Part shown: in pieces, positions 1 to 8,276 of the stretch
How positions within the stretch are numbered: the stretch's first letter is position 1
Layout: every line of letters starts with the position of its first letter
Assembly (NCBI RefSeq): GCF_000284035.1
Contig: NC_016887.1
Span: 1,240,001 to 1,304,000, forward strand
Source: Nocardia cyriacigeorgica GUH-2
GTDB lineage: Bacteria; Actinomycetota; Actinomycetes; Mycobacteriales; Mycobacteriaceae
Length of the DNA: 64,000 nucleotides
Direction: 5' to 3'
Program-made: the position numbers and the translations under genes
Notes under the pieces: generated by a model
What the model was told of the DNA's origin: nothing
Seen by the model: only the letters and a program-made list of their open reading frames with translations
The model's database searches: none

Positions 1-457
1 TGCGCAGCCGGTCGGGCGGCAGCCCGGTACGGGCGAACACCTCGCGATTGAGTCGTTCGGTGGCCTTGGCCACCACTTCTCTTCCCGCGTCGGTGATTTC
101 GATCAGGGTGGCGCGGCGGTCGCTGGGATGCGGTACCCGCACCACCAATCCGGCCGCCTCCAGCCGGTCGACGGTATTGGTGACGCTGGTCGGATGCACC
201 TGCAAGCGGGCGCTGGCCTTGGCCATCGGCAGCGCCCCGGTCTTGCTGAAACTGAGCAGCATGAGCAGCTCGTACCGGGAGAAGGTCAACCCGGTGGGTT
301 TCAACGCCTCGTCCACCCGCGACATCACGATCTGCTGCGCCCGCACCAGCGACGTCACCGCGGCCATGCCGTCGGCCACCGCGCCCCAGCCGTGGCCCAC
401 CCATTGCCGGTGGGCCTCCTGGATCGGGTCGAGCGGAAGCGGACGTGACCTGGACAT
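1..457 (-). CDS. MarR-family transcriptional regulator (3' end outside window)
   Basis: Winged-helix DNA-binding regulator of the MarR family. About 152 codons are visible and the C-terminus lies beyond position 1. The protein begins MSRSRPLPLDPIQ. The central part has the family pattern: an LTFSRYELLMLL helix, then a recognition segment with HPTSVTNTVDRLEAAG at about residues 90-105, followed by the wing PSDRRATLIEITDAG with the conserved DxR turn. MarR proteins bind palindromic operators as dimers and usually respond to small phenolic ligands or oxidants; the ligand here cannot be told. Start is uncertain: ATG at 457 and an in-frame ATG at 469 are both possible, and neither has a clear Shine-Dalgarno sequence. 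The target gene is outside the window. Confidence 0.85.
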   Translation of the reverse strand, partial: MSRSRPLPLDPIQEAHRQWVGHGWGAVADGMAAVTSLVRAQQIVMSRVDEALKPTGLTFSRYELLMLLSFSKTGALPMAKASARLQVHPTSVTNTVDRLEAAGLVVRVPHPSDRRATLIEITDAGREVVAKATERLNREVFARTGLPPDRLR

Positions 458-575
458 GGACCCGATCATTCCATGTGCCCGCCGCCGGGCCGTCGACCCG
501 CGACCCGCGCCTTGCAATCACGCTGATCGCAACCCTGGGCGCGCCGGTCCCGCCTCGGCACTATCTACAGGTGAG

Positions 576-650
576 GCGGGCGTGGCTGAGTGGTTCAGGC
601 AACGGTCTGCAAAGCCGTTCACGCGGGTTCGATTCCCGCCGCTCGCTCCA
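576..650 (+). tRNA. tRNA-Cys (GCA anticodon)
   Basis: Cloverleaf read by eye. The acceptor stem 576-582 pairs with 640-646 (one G-U pair). The anticodon stem ACGGT/GCCGT encloses the loop CTGCAAA with anticodon GCA at 609-611. The T arm is GCGGG-TTCGATT-CCCGC, and 648-650 is an encoded CCA. It stands alone between a MarR gene and a phosphoesterase gene. Confidence 0.95.
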
Positions 651-715
651 GGCCCGGGTGCGTCGCCCGGCGTCTCGTCCGGTTCCGTCACCGCCGGGCG
701 AGGCGCCGGACGGCG

Positions 716-2137
716 TCAGCGCAGGCCCGAGAAATCACGCGCTACAACGTGATTGCGGTCGGCGAAGGTGCCGAGTGTGTAGTCGGGGAACAGGCCGAAA
801 TATTCGCCGCGGGTCATGGTGCTCCAGCGGCGGGCGTGCTCGGTGCGGGTCTTGTAGAAGTTCAGCATGTACCCGCCCTCGTAGATCCGCACCAGGCTGT
901 AGCCGCCCGGATACTCCTTCACCGCCGCCACCTCGAGGAATTCGACCGCGCAGGCCGCGTCCGGGCGGGTGCGCCGGTTGCGGTGGGTATGGCCGCTGTG
1001 GTGCAGGAACACTCCCGGCGCGCGCTCGTACAGCGCTTGCAGTTCGGCGCTGTCACGCCGGTTCAGTACGAACCCGGGGCCCGCGGTGTTGGTGAGCCCC
1101 GATTCCACGGTGACGGGGTGATGGCCGAACACCAGCGTCGGACGGTCGGGGTCCGCGCGCAGGATCTCGCGCACGTGGTCCAGTTGCGGGCGTTCGATCG
1201 TGCCGCCGGAACCGTCGAGTTCGCTGGTCTCGAGGCCGAGCAGGCGCAGTCCGCCGAGATCCTGCTCCACCAGCTGCTGCCGGGGGCCGAATTCCTGTGC
1301 CCAGCAATCGAAATGGGTCCCGCTGCCGGGCACCGCCGGGCACGCCCGATAATCGTCGCCGACGTGCGGGCGATCGTGATTGCCGCGCACCGCGAGATAG
1401 TCGGCGCCCGCTGTGCCCCATGCGTCGAGGTGCGCCCGCACCCCATGGGTCTCGGCGGGGGTGGCCTCGCTGGTGAGATCTCCGGCCAGCAGCAGCATCC
1501 CGGCATCGCGGTCGGGGCGGCGCAGATCGTCGAGCAGCGCCGTCAGCATGACCTCCGGATACGGCGGCAACCCCGGCTCCTGCCGGAAACCGGGCGGCAG
1601 ATCGCCGACGACGAGCCCGCTGACCTCCTCGCCGTAGTGCACGTCATTGGCCAGCGCCACCGTGCGCAGCAGCCGGCCCGGGGGCGGGACCAGCGTGCTG
1701 AATTCGCCCAGCAGCTCGGGACTGTCGGGTAGATGCGTGATCAGATGCGGTGCGGGGACCGCCCGCACACCCTGCGACCAGGCTTCGAATCGGTAGCGCC
1801 GGCCCGGCTCCAGGCCGTCGACCTGCGCGTAGTGAAACGGTGTCCGGGTCTGGGCGGCCCACACCGGGACCGGTGCGCGCGGACTGTCGGCGGGAATCAG
1901 CCGGACCTCGCCGTCGGTGGCCACCGGCACCAGCCGCCCGGCCGCGTCCGGTGCGCGCGTGGTCCAGGTCAGGATGGCCGACCGATCGGTGACGGTGACG
2001 ACCTCGAGATCGCCGGCGAGGATCGGATTCGGCTGGGCCGCAACCGAGCCGGGCCACACCGCGCCCATGACGGGCAGCAGTGCGGCCAGGCCGAGGGCGC
2101 CCAGAACCCTCCGGCGCGAGGGTCCGCAGCAGCTCAC
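716..2137 (-). CDS. Secreted calcineurin-like metallophosphoesterase (Tat signal)
   Basis: Predicted exported phosphohydrolase with a dinuclear metal centre. All five motifs of the calcineurin-like superfamily are present in order: DVHYG, LAGDLTS, RGNHDRP, FGHHPV and SGHTHRN. The N-terminus from the chosen GTG start is VSCCGPSRRRVLGALGLAAL: a twin-arginine stretch (RRRVLG), then a hydrophobic segment and an SVAAQ cleavage-like site at about residues 30-38, so a Tat signal peptide is likely. A fibronectin-III-like region (about residues 45-140, ending FEAWSQG) precedes the catalytic domain, as in purple-acid-phosphatase-like enzymes. Open frame continues upstream of 2137, but that part is antisense to the next gene and lacks family similarity. 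It lies 13 nt after the YGQQ-repeat membrane protein gene and is probably co-transcribed with it. Substrate unknown. 473 residues. Confidence 0.85.
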   Translation of the reverse strand: MSCCGPSRRRVLGALGLAALLPVMGAVWPGSVAAQPNPILAGDLEVVTVTDRSAILTWTTRAPDAAGRLVPVATDGEVRLIPADSPRAPVPVWAAQTRTPFHYAQVDGLEPGRRYRFEAWSQGVRAVPAPHLITHLPDSPELLGEFSTLVPPPGRLLRTVALANDVHYGEEVSGLVVGDLPPGFRQEPGLPPYPEVMLTALLDDLRRPDRDAGMLLLAGDLTSEATPAETHGVRAHLDAWGTAGADYLAVRGNHDRPHVGDDYRACPAVPGSGTHFDCWAQEFGPRQQLVEQDLGGLRLLGLETSELDGSGGTIERPQLDHVREILRADPDRPTLVFGHHPVTVESGLTNTAGPGFVLNRRDSAELQALYERAPGVFLHHSGHTHRNRRTRPDAACAVEFLEVAAVKEYPGGYSLVRIYEGGYMLNFYKTRTEHARRWSTMTRGEYFGLFPDYTLGTFADRNHVVARDFSGLR

Positions 2138-2150
2138 GCGCGGCGGTGGC

Positions 2151-2813
2151 TCAGTTGTCGTCCGAGCAGATCTTCCACTTGCCGTCTTCCTTGGCAAGGG
2201 TTTCGTCGGAGGTGTTCTCCGGTTCGCTGGCGTCCTCACCCGGCATGGTGATGCTGAACTTGCCGGTGACCTTCGCCGTGGCCTTGTCGCCGGTGATGAC
2301 GACATTGTCGACCTTGTCGATATCGATCGAGAAGGACGCCTTGTCCATCATGTCCTTCTCGCTCTGCGAGGCCTTGTCGAACTCGGCCCGGTCGGCCGCG
2401 CACGACAGCTCGGCGGCGGCGATGATGCCGTCGCTTTCCATCGTGTCGTAGAACTCGCGGATCGCGTTCTCGACCTGCTTCTCATCCGAGGCCAGCGGCG
2501 TCTTGCCCTGCATGGTCATCACTACGCCGGTGGTGATGCCACCGACCACGACCAGTGCGAGTACCACGAGGCCGATGATCAGGCCGGTCTTCTTCTTCGG
2601 CGGCTGCTGGGCCGGGTATCCGCCCGGCTGCTGGAATCCACCCGGCGGCGGGTACTGGCCCGGCTGCTGCCCGTACTGCGGCTGCTGGCCGTACGGCGGG
2701 GGCTGCTGCCCGTACGGCTGCTGGCCGTGCGGTGGCTGCTGGCCGTAGGGCGGCTGCTGCCCGTAGGGAGGCTGCTGCCCGTGCGGCGGCTGTCCTGCTG
2801 GTGGGTAAGTCAT
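2151..2813 (-). CDS. YGQQ-repeat single-pass membrane protein with DUF4878/lumazine-like extracellular domain
   Basis: 220-residue protein in three parts. Residues 1-70 are low complexity, made of imperfect QPPYGQQ/QPPHGQQ repeats ending in PGGYPAQQPPKKKTG. One membrane helix follows (about 76-98, LIIGLVVLALVVVGGITTG). The extracytoplasmic domain of about 120 residues contains REFYDTMESDG and two cysteines (SCAAD and KICSDDN). The domain resembles the small NTF2-fold DUF4878/lipoprotein-type domains of actinobacteria; that assignment is by eye. ATG at 2811-2813 has GGAGG 10 nt upstream. The repeats are coded by near-identical GGCTGCTGCCCGTA-type DNA and may vary in copy number. Function unknown; the metallophosphoesterase gene follows after 13 nt. 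Confidence 0.8.
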   Translation of the reverse strand: MTYPPAGQPPHGQQPPYGQQPPYGQQPPHGQQPYGQQPPPYGQQPQYGQQPGQYPPPGGFQQPGGYPAQQPPKKKTGLIIGLVVLALVVVGGITTGVVMTMQGKTPLASDEKQVENAIREFYDTMESDGIIAAAELSCAADRAEFDKASQSEKDMMDKASFSIDIDKVDNVVITGDKATAKVTGKFSITMPGEDASEPENTSDETLAKEDGKWKICSDDN

Positions 2814-3011
2814 CGTGGTTCGTCCTCCGTTTCCCCCGGGTGTGTCTGGAACAGTACGACACCTGGTAACCGCTGTCCGTGTCCGGCTCGATGAGCCTAG
2901 GGACGGATCGGCGGCGGCCCCGCCAGCTCTGGGAAACGCCGACCTCCCCTGTGCACAAGGGTATTCGTGCCCACCGACAGATGCGAGGCCACCCCGGAGG
3001 GCGACCACGAG

Positions 3012-3050
3012 TAAGGCCCCCGACCTGCGCTGTGCTGGTCGGGGGCCTTA
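3012..3050 (-). terminator. Hairpin terminator downstream of tRNA-Arg
   Basis: Perfect 14-bp inverted repeat TAAGGCCCCCGACC / GGTCGGGGGCCTTA with an 11-nt loop, 9 nt beyond the tRNA-Arg 3' end on the minus strand. No T-tract follows, as is usual for actinobacterial hairpin terminators. The inner ten base pairs GCCCCCGACC/GGTCGGGGGC recur in the rRNA operon terminator at 35676. Confidence 0.7.
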
Positions 3051-3058
3051 CTCCGCTG

Positions 3059-3131
3059 TGCCCTCGGCAGGAATCGAACCTGCGGCCTTCTGCTCCGGAG
3101 GCAGACGCTCTATCCCCTGAGCTACGAGGGC
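3059..3131 (-). tRNA. tRNA-Arg (CCG anticodon)
   Basis: Reads on the minus strand as GCCCTCG-TAGCTC... with the acceptor stem 3125-3131 pairing 3060-3066, anticodon stem TCTGC/GCAGA, loop CTCCGGA (anticodon CCG) and T loop TTCGATT. Discriminator A at 3059; CCA is not encoded. Decodes CGG, a common arginine codon in this high-GC genome. Confidence 0.95.
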
Positions 3132-3217
3132 GGGGATCGGGCCGGTCGGGGCCGGGAGGGCCGTCCGATCGGGCGGGCAAAGCGTATCGCATCCGTCGGC
3201 CGTGTGCCAAAAGCGGT

Positions 3218-4045
3218 TCAGTTCAGCGGCAGGGGTGCGGCGCCGCGGGCGGCGAGCATTCCCGTCATCAGCTGGGATTCGCCCTGCTGGGTCTGATCCA
3301 TATTGCCGGCCAGGGTCCGCACGGCCGCGGTCTCGGCGTAGGTGGCCGCGTACTGGATCATCGGCAGCCCGCCCTGGTGGTGGCGCAGCATCAATTGCAG
3401 GAACAGCACATCGCCGGCGACACCTTCGGCCTGACGCAGGGCGGACAGCTCCTCGGGGGTCGCCATGCCCGGCATTTCGCGCACGGGGCCCTCGGAGTCA
3501 TGGCCCGAGCCTGCGCCGTGGCCGCCGGAATGATCGTGGCCGCTGCCGTGCTCGGTCATCCAGCCCATGTAGCCGTCGACGCCGCGCGCGGGTGCACCCC
3601 ACAGTTGCAGCCAGCCCTGCATCCGCCCGACCTGATTCTGCTGGGTGGTGAGGATGTCGTAGGCCAGCCGGCGCACGTCCTGATCGGTGGACCGGATGAG
3701 CGCGACGCCGGCCATCTCCACCGCCTGCGCGTGATGGGCCGACATGTCCTGACTGAACCCGATGTCGACCGCGCTCGGTGACGGCCCGGAATCGCCGTCC
3801 AGCGGCTGCCGGGCCAGCACGCCGATGGCGAAACCGAGCACCATCGCCCCGATGACGCCGAGCACCAGCAACGCGGTGCGCTGGCGCCGGAACTGACCGG
3901 AGAACCCGGAGTCGCCGCCCCGCTCGTCGTCGGTCCCGGCCTCCGGTTCGCTGCCTCCGGCAACGACGCCGGATTCGTCAGCGGCGACGGATGACCGGTC
4001 GGCAGCGTTCTCCTCGGAGTCCTTCGGCAGGTCCGTCGATCCCAT
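3218..4045 (-). CDS. DUF305 membrane-anchored His/Met-rich protein
   Basis: 275 residues. The first 55 are acidic and probably cytoplasmic. A membrane helix follows (about 58-78, LLVLGVIGAMVLGFAIGVLA), then an extracytoplasmic DUF305 domain with the family signatures GFSQDMSAHHAQAVEMA and LQLMLRHHQGGLPM. A His/Gly-rich insert (HGSGHDHSGGHGAGSGHD, about 165-182) separates the two halves. DUF305 proteins are ferritin-like helical bundles often found beside copper or other metal resistance genes; metal binding here is inferred from the paired HH motifs and the insert. The ATG follows the TAG of the DUF3105 gene with no gap (TAGATG), so the two genes are translationally coupled and probably work together at the membrane. 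Confidence 0.9.
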   Translation of the reverse strand: MGSTDLPKDSEENAADRSSVAADESGVVAGGSEPEAGTDDERGGDSGFSGQFRRQRTALLVLGVIGAMVLGFAIGVLARQPLDGDSGPSPSAVDIGFSQDMSAHHAQAVEMAGVALIRSTDQDVRRLAYDILTTQQNQVGRMQGWLQLWGAPARGVDGYMGWMTEHGSGHDHSGGHGAGSGHDSEGPVREMPGMATPEELSALRQAEGVAGDVLFLQLMLRHHQGGLPMIQYAATYAETAAVRTLAGNMDQTQQGESQLMTGMLAARGAAPLPLN

Positions 4046-5002
4046 CTACTGACCCGCGCCCGGCTGCGCACCCTGTGGAGCGGGCGGAACCGGCGCACCA
4101 CCGGGCACCGGAGCGCCACCTGGCACCGGCACACCACCCGGCATACCCGGCAGACCACCCGGCAGTCCGGGAACGCCCGGGACGCCCGGCAGCCCACCGG
4201 GCATACCGCCGAGCTCGGTCGGGTCCGGCGTGATGCCGCCACCGTCCATCGGCACCGCGTCATCGCCCGGGGGAGTGGGGTCGAACGGCGGCGGGTTCTC
4301 GGTGTCGAAGGCGATCGTCGAGCAGTCCGCGCCGACCTCCGGGTAGGCGTAGGAGTTCAGCCGCAGGGCGGTGATGAACTGGCGCACGCGCTTGTCGTCG
4401 GGGTTGTCCAGCTTGAGCTGATGACCCCACGATTGCAGCGCGACCGGCGAATCCTGGCCGGGGTAGGGCGACATCATTGTGTACTGCTCGCCCTTGACCT
4501 TGCTCGCCAGCGTCTCGATGCCGGCGGCGTCGACCTTGTCCGGGTTGTAGGTGATCCACACCGCGCCGTGCTCGAGCGAGTGCACCGCGTTCTCCACCCG
4601 GATCGGCTTGTCGTAGACGATGCCGGTGCACGTGGCCCAGGAGCTGTCGTGCGGTCCGCCGAAGGGCGGGCTCTGGTCGTAGGCCACCCGCTGGTTCGGC
4701 TGGATGTGCAGGCCGGCCGGGTAGTCCTTCTTCACCACGCCGTCGATGGCGAGGGAGGGGTCCTGGTTGTCCTCGCTGGGGGTGAACTTCTCCAGTTCGG
4801 CCGCCTGCTGGTACTTCGGGACCAGGTTGTAGGCCAGGGCGCCGATCAGCGCGATGATCACGGCGGCCGCTCCGATGGCCAGCCAGGGAATCTGGCGCTG
4901 ACGTGTACCTTTACCCTTGCCGCTGCCCTTTTTCCGGCCGGGCGCCGCCTTTCCCGCGGCCTTCACGGCCTTGGCCGAAGTGGCGCTGGTCTTGCTCGGC
5001 AT
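4046..5002 (-). CDS. DUF3105 membrane protein with collagen-like Pro/Gly tail
   Basis: 318 residues. A short Lys/Ala/Gly-rich basic N-terminus (MPSKTSATSAKAVKAAG) precedes one membrane helix (about 40-60). The extracytoplasmic DUF3105 domain carries the conserved YDQSPPFGGPHDSSWATC, VHSLEHGAVWITY and PYPGQDSPVALQSWG segments (about 105-215). The C-terminal 85 residues are Gly/Pro rich with GLPGVPGVPGLPGG-type repeats, unlike the compact family. ATG at 5000-5002 was chosen because homologous sequence begins at the basic segment; the frame is open further upstream but lacks similarity. The family's role is unknown; it is often next to DUF305, as here (stop and start abut). Divergent from argS. 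Confidence 0.85.
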   Translation of the reverse strand: MPSKTSATSAKAVKAAGKAAPGRKKGSGKGKGTRQRQIPWLAIGAAAVIIALIGALAYNLVPKYQQAAELEKFTPSEDNQDPSLAIDGVVKKDYPAGLHIQPNQRVAYDQSPPFGGPHDSSWATCTGIVYDKPIRVENAVHSLEHGAVWITYNPDKVDAAGIETLASKVKGEQYTMMSPYPGQDSPVALQSWGHQLKLDNPDDKRVRQFITALRLNSYAYPEVGADCSTIAFDTENPPPFDPTPPGDDAVPMDGGGITPDPTELGGMPGGLPGVPGVPGLPGGLPGMPGGVPVPGGAPVPGGAPVPPAPQGAQPGAGQ

Positions 5003-5103
5003 CGCTGATCGTGCTCTTTCGACGTGGTGGACGGTCGTGTGCGCGGTGCCCGCGTGACCGCGAACACCTGGTGCCCACTCGTGGTGCACACCTGCCCAGA
5101 CCA

Positions 5104-5109
5104 TAGGAT
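5104..5109 (+). promoter_or_regulatory. Candidate -10 element of leaderless argS mRNA
   Basis: TAGGAT lies 8 nt before the GTG of argS. No Shine-Dalgarno sequence lies between. The expected transcription start coincides with the start codon. No convincing -35. Confidence 0.5.
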
Positions 5110-5117
5110 AGAGACTC

Positions 5118-6779
5118 GTGACTCCAGCTGACCTTGCAGATCTCCTTCACGCGACCGCGGCGAAGGTGCTTGTCGAACGTGGACTGGACCCGGCGGTCCT
5201 GCCCGACGAGGTCACCGTGGAGCGTCCCCGTAATCCGGAACACGGCGACTATGCCACGAATCTGGCCATGCGTGTCGCCAAGAAGGCCGGAACCAACCCG
5301 CGCGATCTGGCCACCTGGCTCGCCGAGGCGCTCGACGCCACCGACGCCGTCGCCGCGGCCGAGGTCGCCGGTCCGGGCTTCCTCAACATCCGCCTCGCCG
5401 CTTCCGCGCAGGGTGCGATCCTCGAGCAGGTGCGCAAGGCCGGTGCGGCCTACGGCACCGCCGACACCCTCGCCGGCACCAAGATCAACCTCGAGTTCGT
5501 CTCCGCCAACCCCACCGGTCCGGTGCACCTGGGTGGTACCCGGTGGGCCGCCGTCGGTGACGCGCTCGGCCGCATCCTGGCCGCGCAGGGCGCCGATGTG
5601 GTGCGCGAGTACTACTTCAACGATCACGGCGCCCAGATCGACCGGTTCGCCGAATCCCTGGTCGCGGCCGCGACCGGCGCCCCGACCCCGGAGAAGGGCT
5701 ACGCCGGCGCCTACATCGGCGAGATCGCGGACAAGATCGTCGCCGACCATCCCGGCGTGCTCGATATCGAGCCCGAACTGCGGCTCGAGCGGTTCCGCGC
5801 CGAGGGTGTGGAGCTGATGTTCGCCCACATCAAGAAGACGCTGCACGATTTCGGCACCGACTTCGACGTCTACTTCAACGAGAGCTCACTGTTCGCCTCC
5901 GGCGCGGTGGACGAGGCGGTCAACACCCTCAAGAACTCCGGCGACCTGTACGAAAAGGACGGCGCCTGGTGGATCGCCAGCTCCGAGTACGGCGACGACC
6001 AGGACCGCGTCGTCATCAAGAGCGACGGCAATGCCGCCTACATCGCCGGTGACATCGCCTACTTGCAGAACAAGCGCGCCCGCGGCTTCGATCTGTGCAT
6101 CTACATGCTCGGCGCCGACCACCACGGCTACATCGGCCGGTTGAAGGCCGCCGCCGCCGCGTTCGGCGACGATCCGGCCACCGTCGAGGTGCTCATCGGC
6201 CAGATGGTGAACCTGCTGCGCGACGGCGTCGCGGTGCGGATGAGCAAGCGCGCGGGCACCGTCGTCACCCTCGACGACCTGGTGGAGGCCATCGGCGTCG
6301 ACGCCGCGCGCTATTCGCTGGTGCGCAGCTCGGTGAATTCGAGCCTGGACATCGACCTGGATCTGTGGACCAAGCAGGACAGCGTCAACCCGGTCTACTA
6401 CGTGCAGTACGCGCACGCCCGGGCCGCCTCGATCGGCCGCAATGCCGCCGAATTCCCCGAGTACGCCACCGTCGAGCCCGACTTCTCGCTGCTCACCGCC
6501 GAGGAGGAGGGCGCGCTCATCCGCACCATCGGCGAATTCCCCCGGGTGGTGGCCAGTGCCGCGAGCCTGCGCGAACCCCATCGGATCGCCCGCTACCTGG
6601 AAGAACTGGCCGGGGCCTACCACCCGTTCCAGACCAACAAGTCCCTGCGCGTACTGCCGCTGGGCGACGAACCGGTCTCGCCGACCAACGTCGCCCGCCT
6701 CGCCTTGGTAAACGCCACCAAGCAGGTGCTGGCCAATGGCCTTGCCCTGCTCGGCGTCTCCGCACCGGAGCGCATGTGA
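5118..6779 (+). CDS. argS: Arginyl-tRNA synthetase
   Basis: Charges tRNA-Arg with arginine in the cytosol (class Ia). 553 residues, normal length. The N-terminal Add1 domain (about 1-90) recognises the tRNA D-loop. The HIGH-type signature is [13 protein letters not shown] at about 132-144 and the KMSK-equivalent is VRMSKRAGT at about 374-382. The C-terminal helical DALR anticodon-binding domain ends [14 protein letters not shown] start is supported by synteny and by the -10 hexamer 8 nt upstream. First gene of the argS-lysA-hom-thrC-thrB series; the stop TGA overlaps a 17-codon open frame that leads into lysA. Confidence 0.98.
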   Translation: MTPADLADLLHATAAKVLVERGLDPAVLPDEVTVERPRNPEHGDYATNLAMRVAKKAGTNPRDLATWLAEALDATDAVAAAEVAGPGFLNIRLAASAQGAILEQVRKAGAAYGTADTLAGTKINLEFVSANPTGPVHLGGTRWAAVGDALGRILAAQGADVVREYYFNDHGAQIDRFAESLVAAATGAPTPEKGYAGAYIGEIADKIVADHPGVLDIEPELRLERFRAEGVELMFAHIKKTLHDFGTDFDVYFNESSLFASGAVDEAVNTLKNSGDLYEKDGAWWIASSEYGDDQDRVVIKSDGNAAYIAGDIAYLQNKRARGFDLCIYMLGADHHGYIGRLKAAAAAFGDDPATVEVLIGQMVNLLRDGVAVRMSKRAGTVVTLDDLVEAIGVDAARYSLVRSSVNSSLDIDLDLWTKQDSVNPVYYVQYAHARAASIGRNAAEFPEYATVEPDFSLLTAEEEGALIRTIGEFPRVVASAASLREPHRIARYLEELAGAYHPFQTNKSLRVLPLGDEPVSPTNVARLALVNATKQVLANGLALLGVSAPERM

Positions 6780-6829
6780 GCACGCAGCACCAGGTATCGA
6801 CCGCACCGGCCATGGAGGAAAACACGTGA
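6776..6829 (+). other. 17-codon coupling open frame between argS and lysA
   Basis: GTG (6776-6778) overlaps the argS stop TGA (6777-6779). The frame encodes [17 protein letters not shown] and its TGA (6827-6829) overlaps the lysA GTG (6826-6828). Codons ATG GAG GAA contain the GGAGGA Shine-Dalgarno sequence of lysA. It may keep ribosomes moving across the 46-nt gap; translation is unproven. Confidence 0.4.
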
Positions 6830-8241
6830 GCGCCCATCCTGCCGGTCCCCGGCACGCCGAAATCCCGCACGCCCCGAATCTGCCGGAGCGCCCGACCGAC
6901 CCCAAGCAGCTCATCGAGCTGCCCGCGCATGTGTGGCCGCGTAACGCCACCCGCGGTGAGGACGGCGTGGTGCGCCTGGCCGGAATCCCGGTGACCGAAC
7001 TCGCGGCCGAATTCGGTACGCCGCTGTTCGTCATCGACGAGGACGATTTCCGTTCCCGCTGCCGCGACATGGTGCGCGCTTTCGGTCCGAACGCCCGCGT
7101 GCACTACGCCTCCAAAGCGTTCCTGTGTGGCGAGATCGCGCGCTGGATTCGCGACGAAGGACTGTCGCTGGACGTCTGCTCCGGCGGTGAACTCGCGGTA
7201 GCGCTCAACGGCGGCTTCCCGGCCGAGCGAATCGCCTTGCACGGCAACAACAAATCCGTTGCCGAGCTGGAGAAGGCGGTCGAGGTCGGCGTCGGCCATG
7301 TGGTGGTGGACTCGCTGATCGAGATCGAACGGCTCGAGGCCGTCGCCGGCCGGGCCGGTGTGGTGCAGGACGTGCTGGTTCGCGTCACGGTCGGCGTGGA
7401 AGCCCATACCCACGAATACATTTCGACCGCGCACGAGGACCAGAAGTTCGGCTTCTCCATCGCCGGCGGCGACGCCATGGAAGCGCTGGCACGGGTGTTC
7501 GCCGCCGACAACCTGCGCCTGGTCGGCCTGCACAGTCATATCGGTTCGCAGATCTTCGAGATCGACGGTTTCGAGATCGCCGCGCGCCGCATGCTCGGCC
7601 TGCTGCGCGATGCCGTCGACAGGTTCGGCGCCGAGCGCACCGCGCAGATCTCCATCCTGGATCTCGGTGGTGGCCTTGGCATTTCATACCTGGAGGCCGA
7701 CAACCCGCCGCCGCTGGACGAGTTCGCCGCCAACCTGCGCAAGCTGGTCGCGCAGGAGGCCGAGCGGGCCGGGCTGCCCGAACCGGTCATCGCGGTGGAG
7801 CCCGGACGGGCGATCGCCGGGCCAGGCACGGTCACCCTCTACGAGGTGGGCACCGTCAAGGACGTCTCGCTCGACGGCGGCCTGCGCCGCCGCTACGTCA
7901 GCGTGGACGGCGGGATGAGCGACAACATCCGCCCCGCGCTGTATCAGGCCGACTACGACTGCCGCCTGGTCTCGCGGGCCTCCGACGCCGCGCCGGTGGT
8001 CGCTCGTGTGGTCGGAAAGCATTGCGAGAGCGGCGATATCGTCATCCGCGACACCTGGATGCAGGCCGACGCCGGTCCGGGCGATCTGGTGGCGGTGGCG
8101 GCGACCGGCGCGTACTGCTATTCGATGTCGAGCCGGTACAACATGCTGACCCGGCCCGCTGTGGTCGCCGTCCGCGATGGACAGGCCCGGCTGCTGCTGC
8201 GCCGCGAAACCGTCGCGGACCTGATCGGACTCGAGGTCTGA
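6826..8241 (+). CDS. lysA: Diaminopimelate decarboxylase
   Basis: PLP enzyme that decarboxylates meso-diaminopimelate to L-lysine, the last step of lysine synthesis. 471 residues. The alanine-racemase-like barrel carries the Schiff-base lysine in VHYASKAF (K97), LDVCSGGEL, the HSHIGSQ motif and EPGRAI. The C-terminal beta domain has KHCESGDI, whose cysteine completes the partner active site in the dimer, and [17 protein letters not shown] at 6826 has GGAGGA 7 nt upstream. It sits between argS and hom as in mycobacteria. The stop codon overlaps the first codon of an 11-codon open frame leading to hom. Confidence 0.97.
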   Translation: MSAHPAGPRHAEIPHAPNLPERPTDPKQLIELPAHVWPRNATRGEDGVVRLAGIPVTELAAEFGTPLFVIDEDDFRSRCRDMVRAFGPNARVHYASKAFLCGEIARWIRDEGLSLDVCSGGELAVALNGGFPAERIALHGNNKSVAELEKAVEVGVGHVVVDSLIEIERLEAVAGRAGVVQDVLVRVTVGVEAHTHEYISTAHEDQKFGFSIAGGDAMEALARVFAADNLRLVGLHSHIGSQIFEIDGFEIAARRMLGLLRDAVDRFGAERTAQISILDLGGGLGISYLEADNPPPLDEFAANLRKLVAQEAERAGLPEPVIAVEPGRAIAGPGTVTLYEVGTVKDVSLDGGLRRRYVSVDGGMSDNIRPALYQADYDCRLVSRASDAAPVVARVVGKHCESGDIVIRDTWMQADAGPGDLVAVAATGAYCYSMSSRYNMLTRPAVVAVRDGQARLLLRRETVADLIGLEV

Positions 8242-8276
8242 TGTACGACGTGATGAGCGAGGTGGAACCGACATGA
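8241..8276 (+). other. 11-codon coupling open frame between lysA and hom
   Basis: ATG (8241-8243) shares its A with the lysA stop TGA (8239-8241). The frame encodes [11 protein letters not shown] and its stop (8274-8276) overlaps the hom ATG (8273-8275). It contains the GAGGTGG ribosome-binding sequence of hom. Same layout as the argS-lysA junction. Confidence 0.4.
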
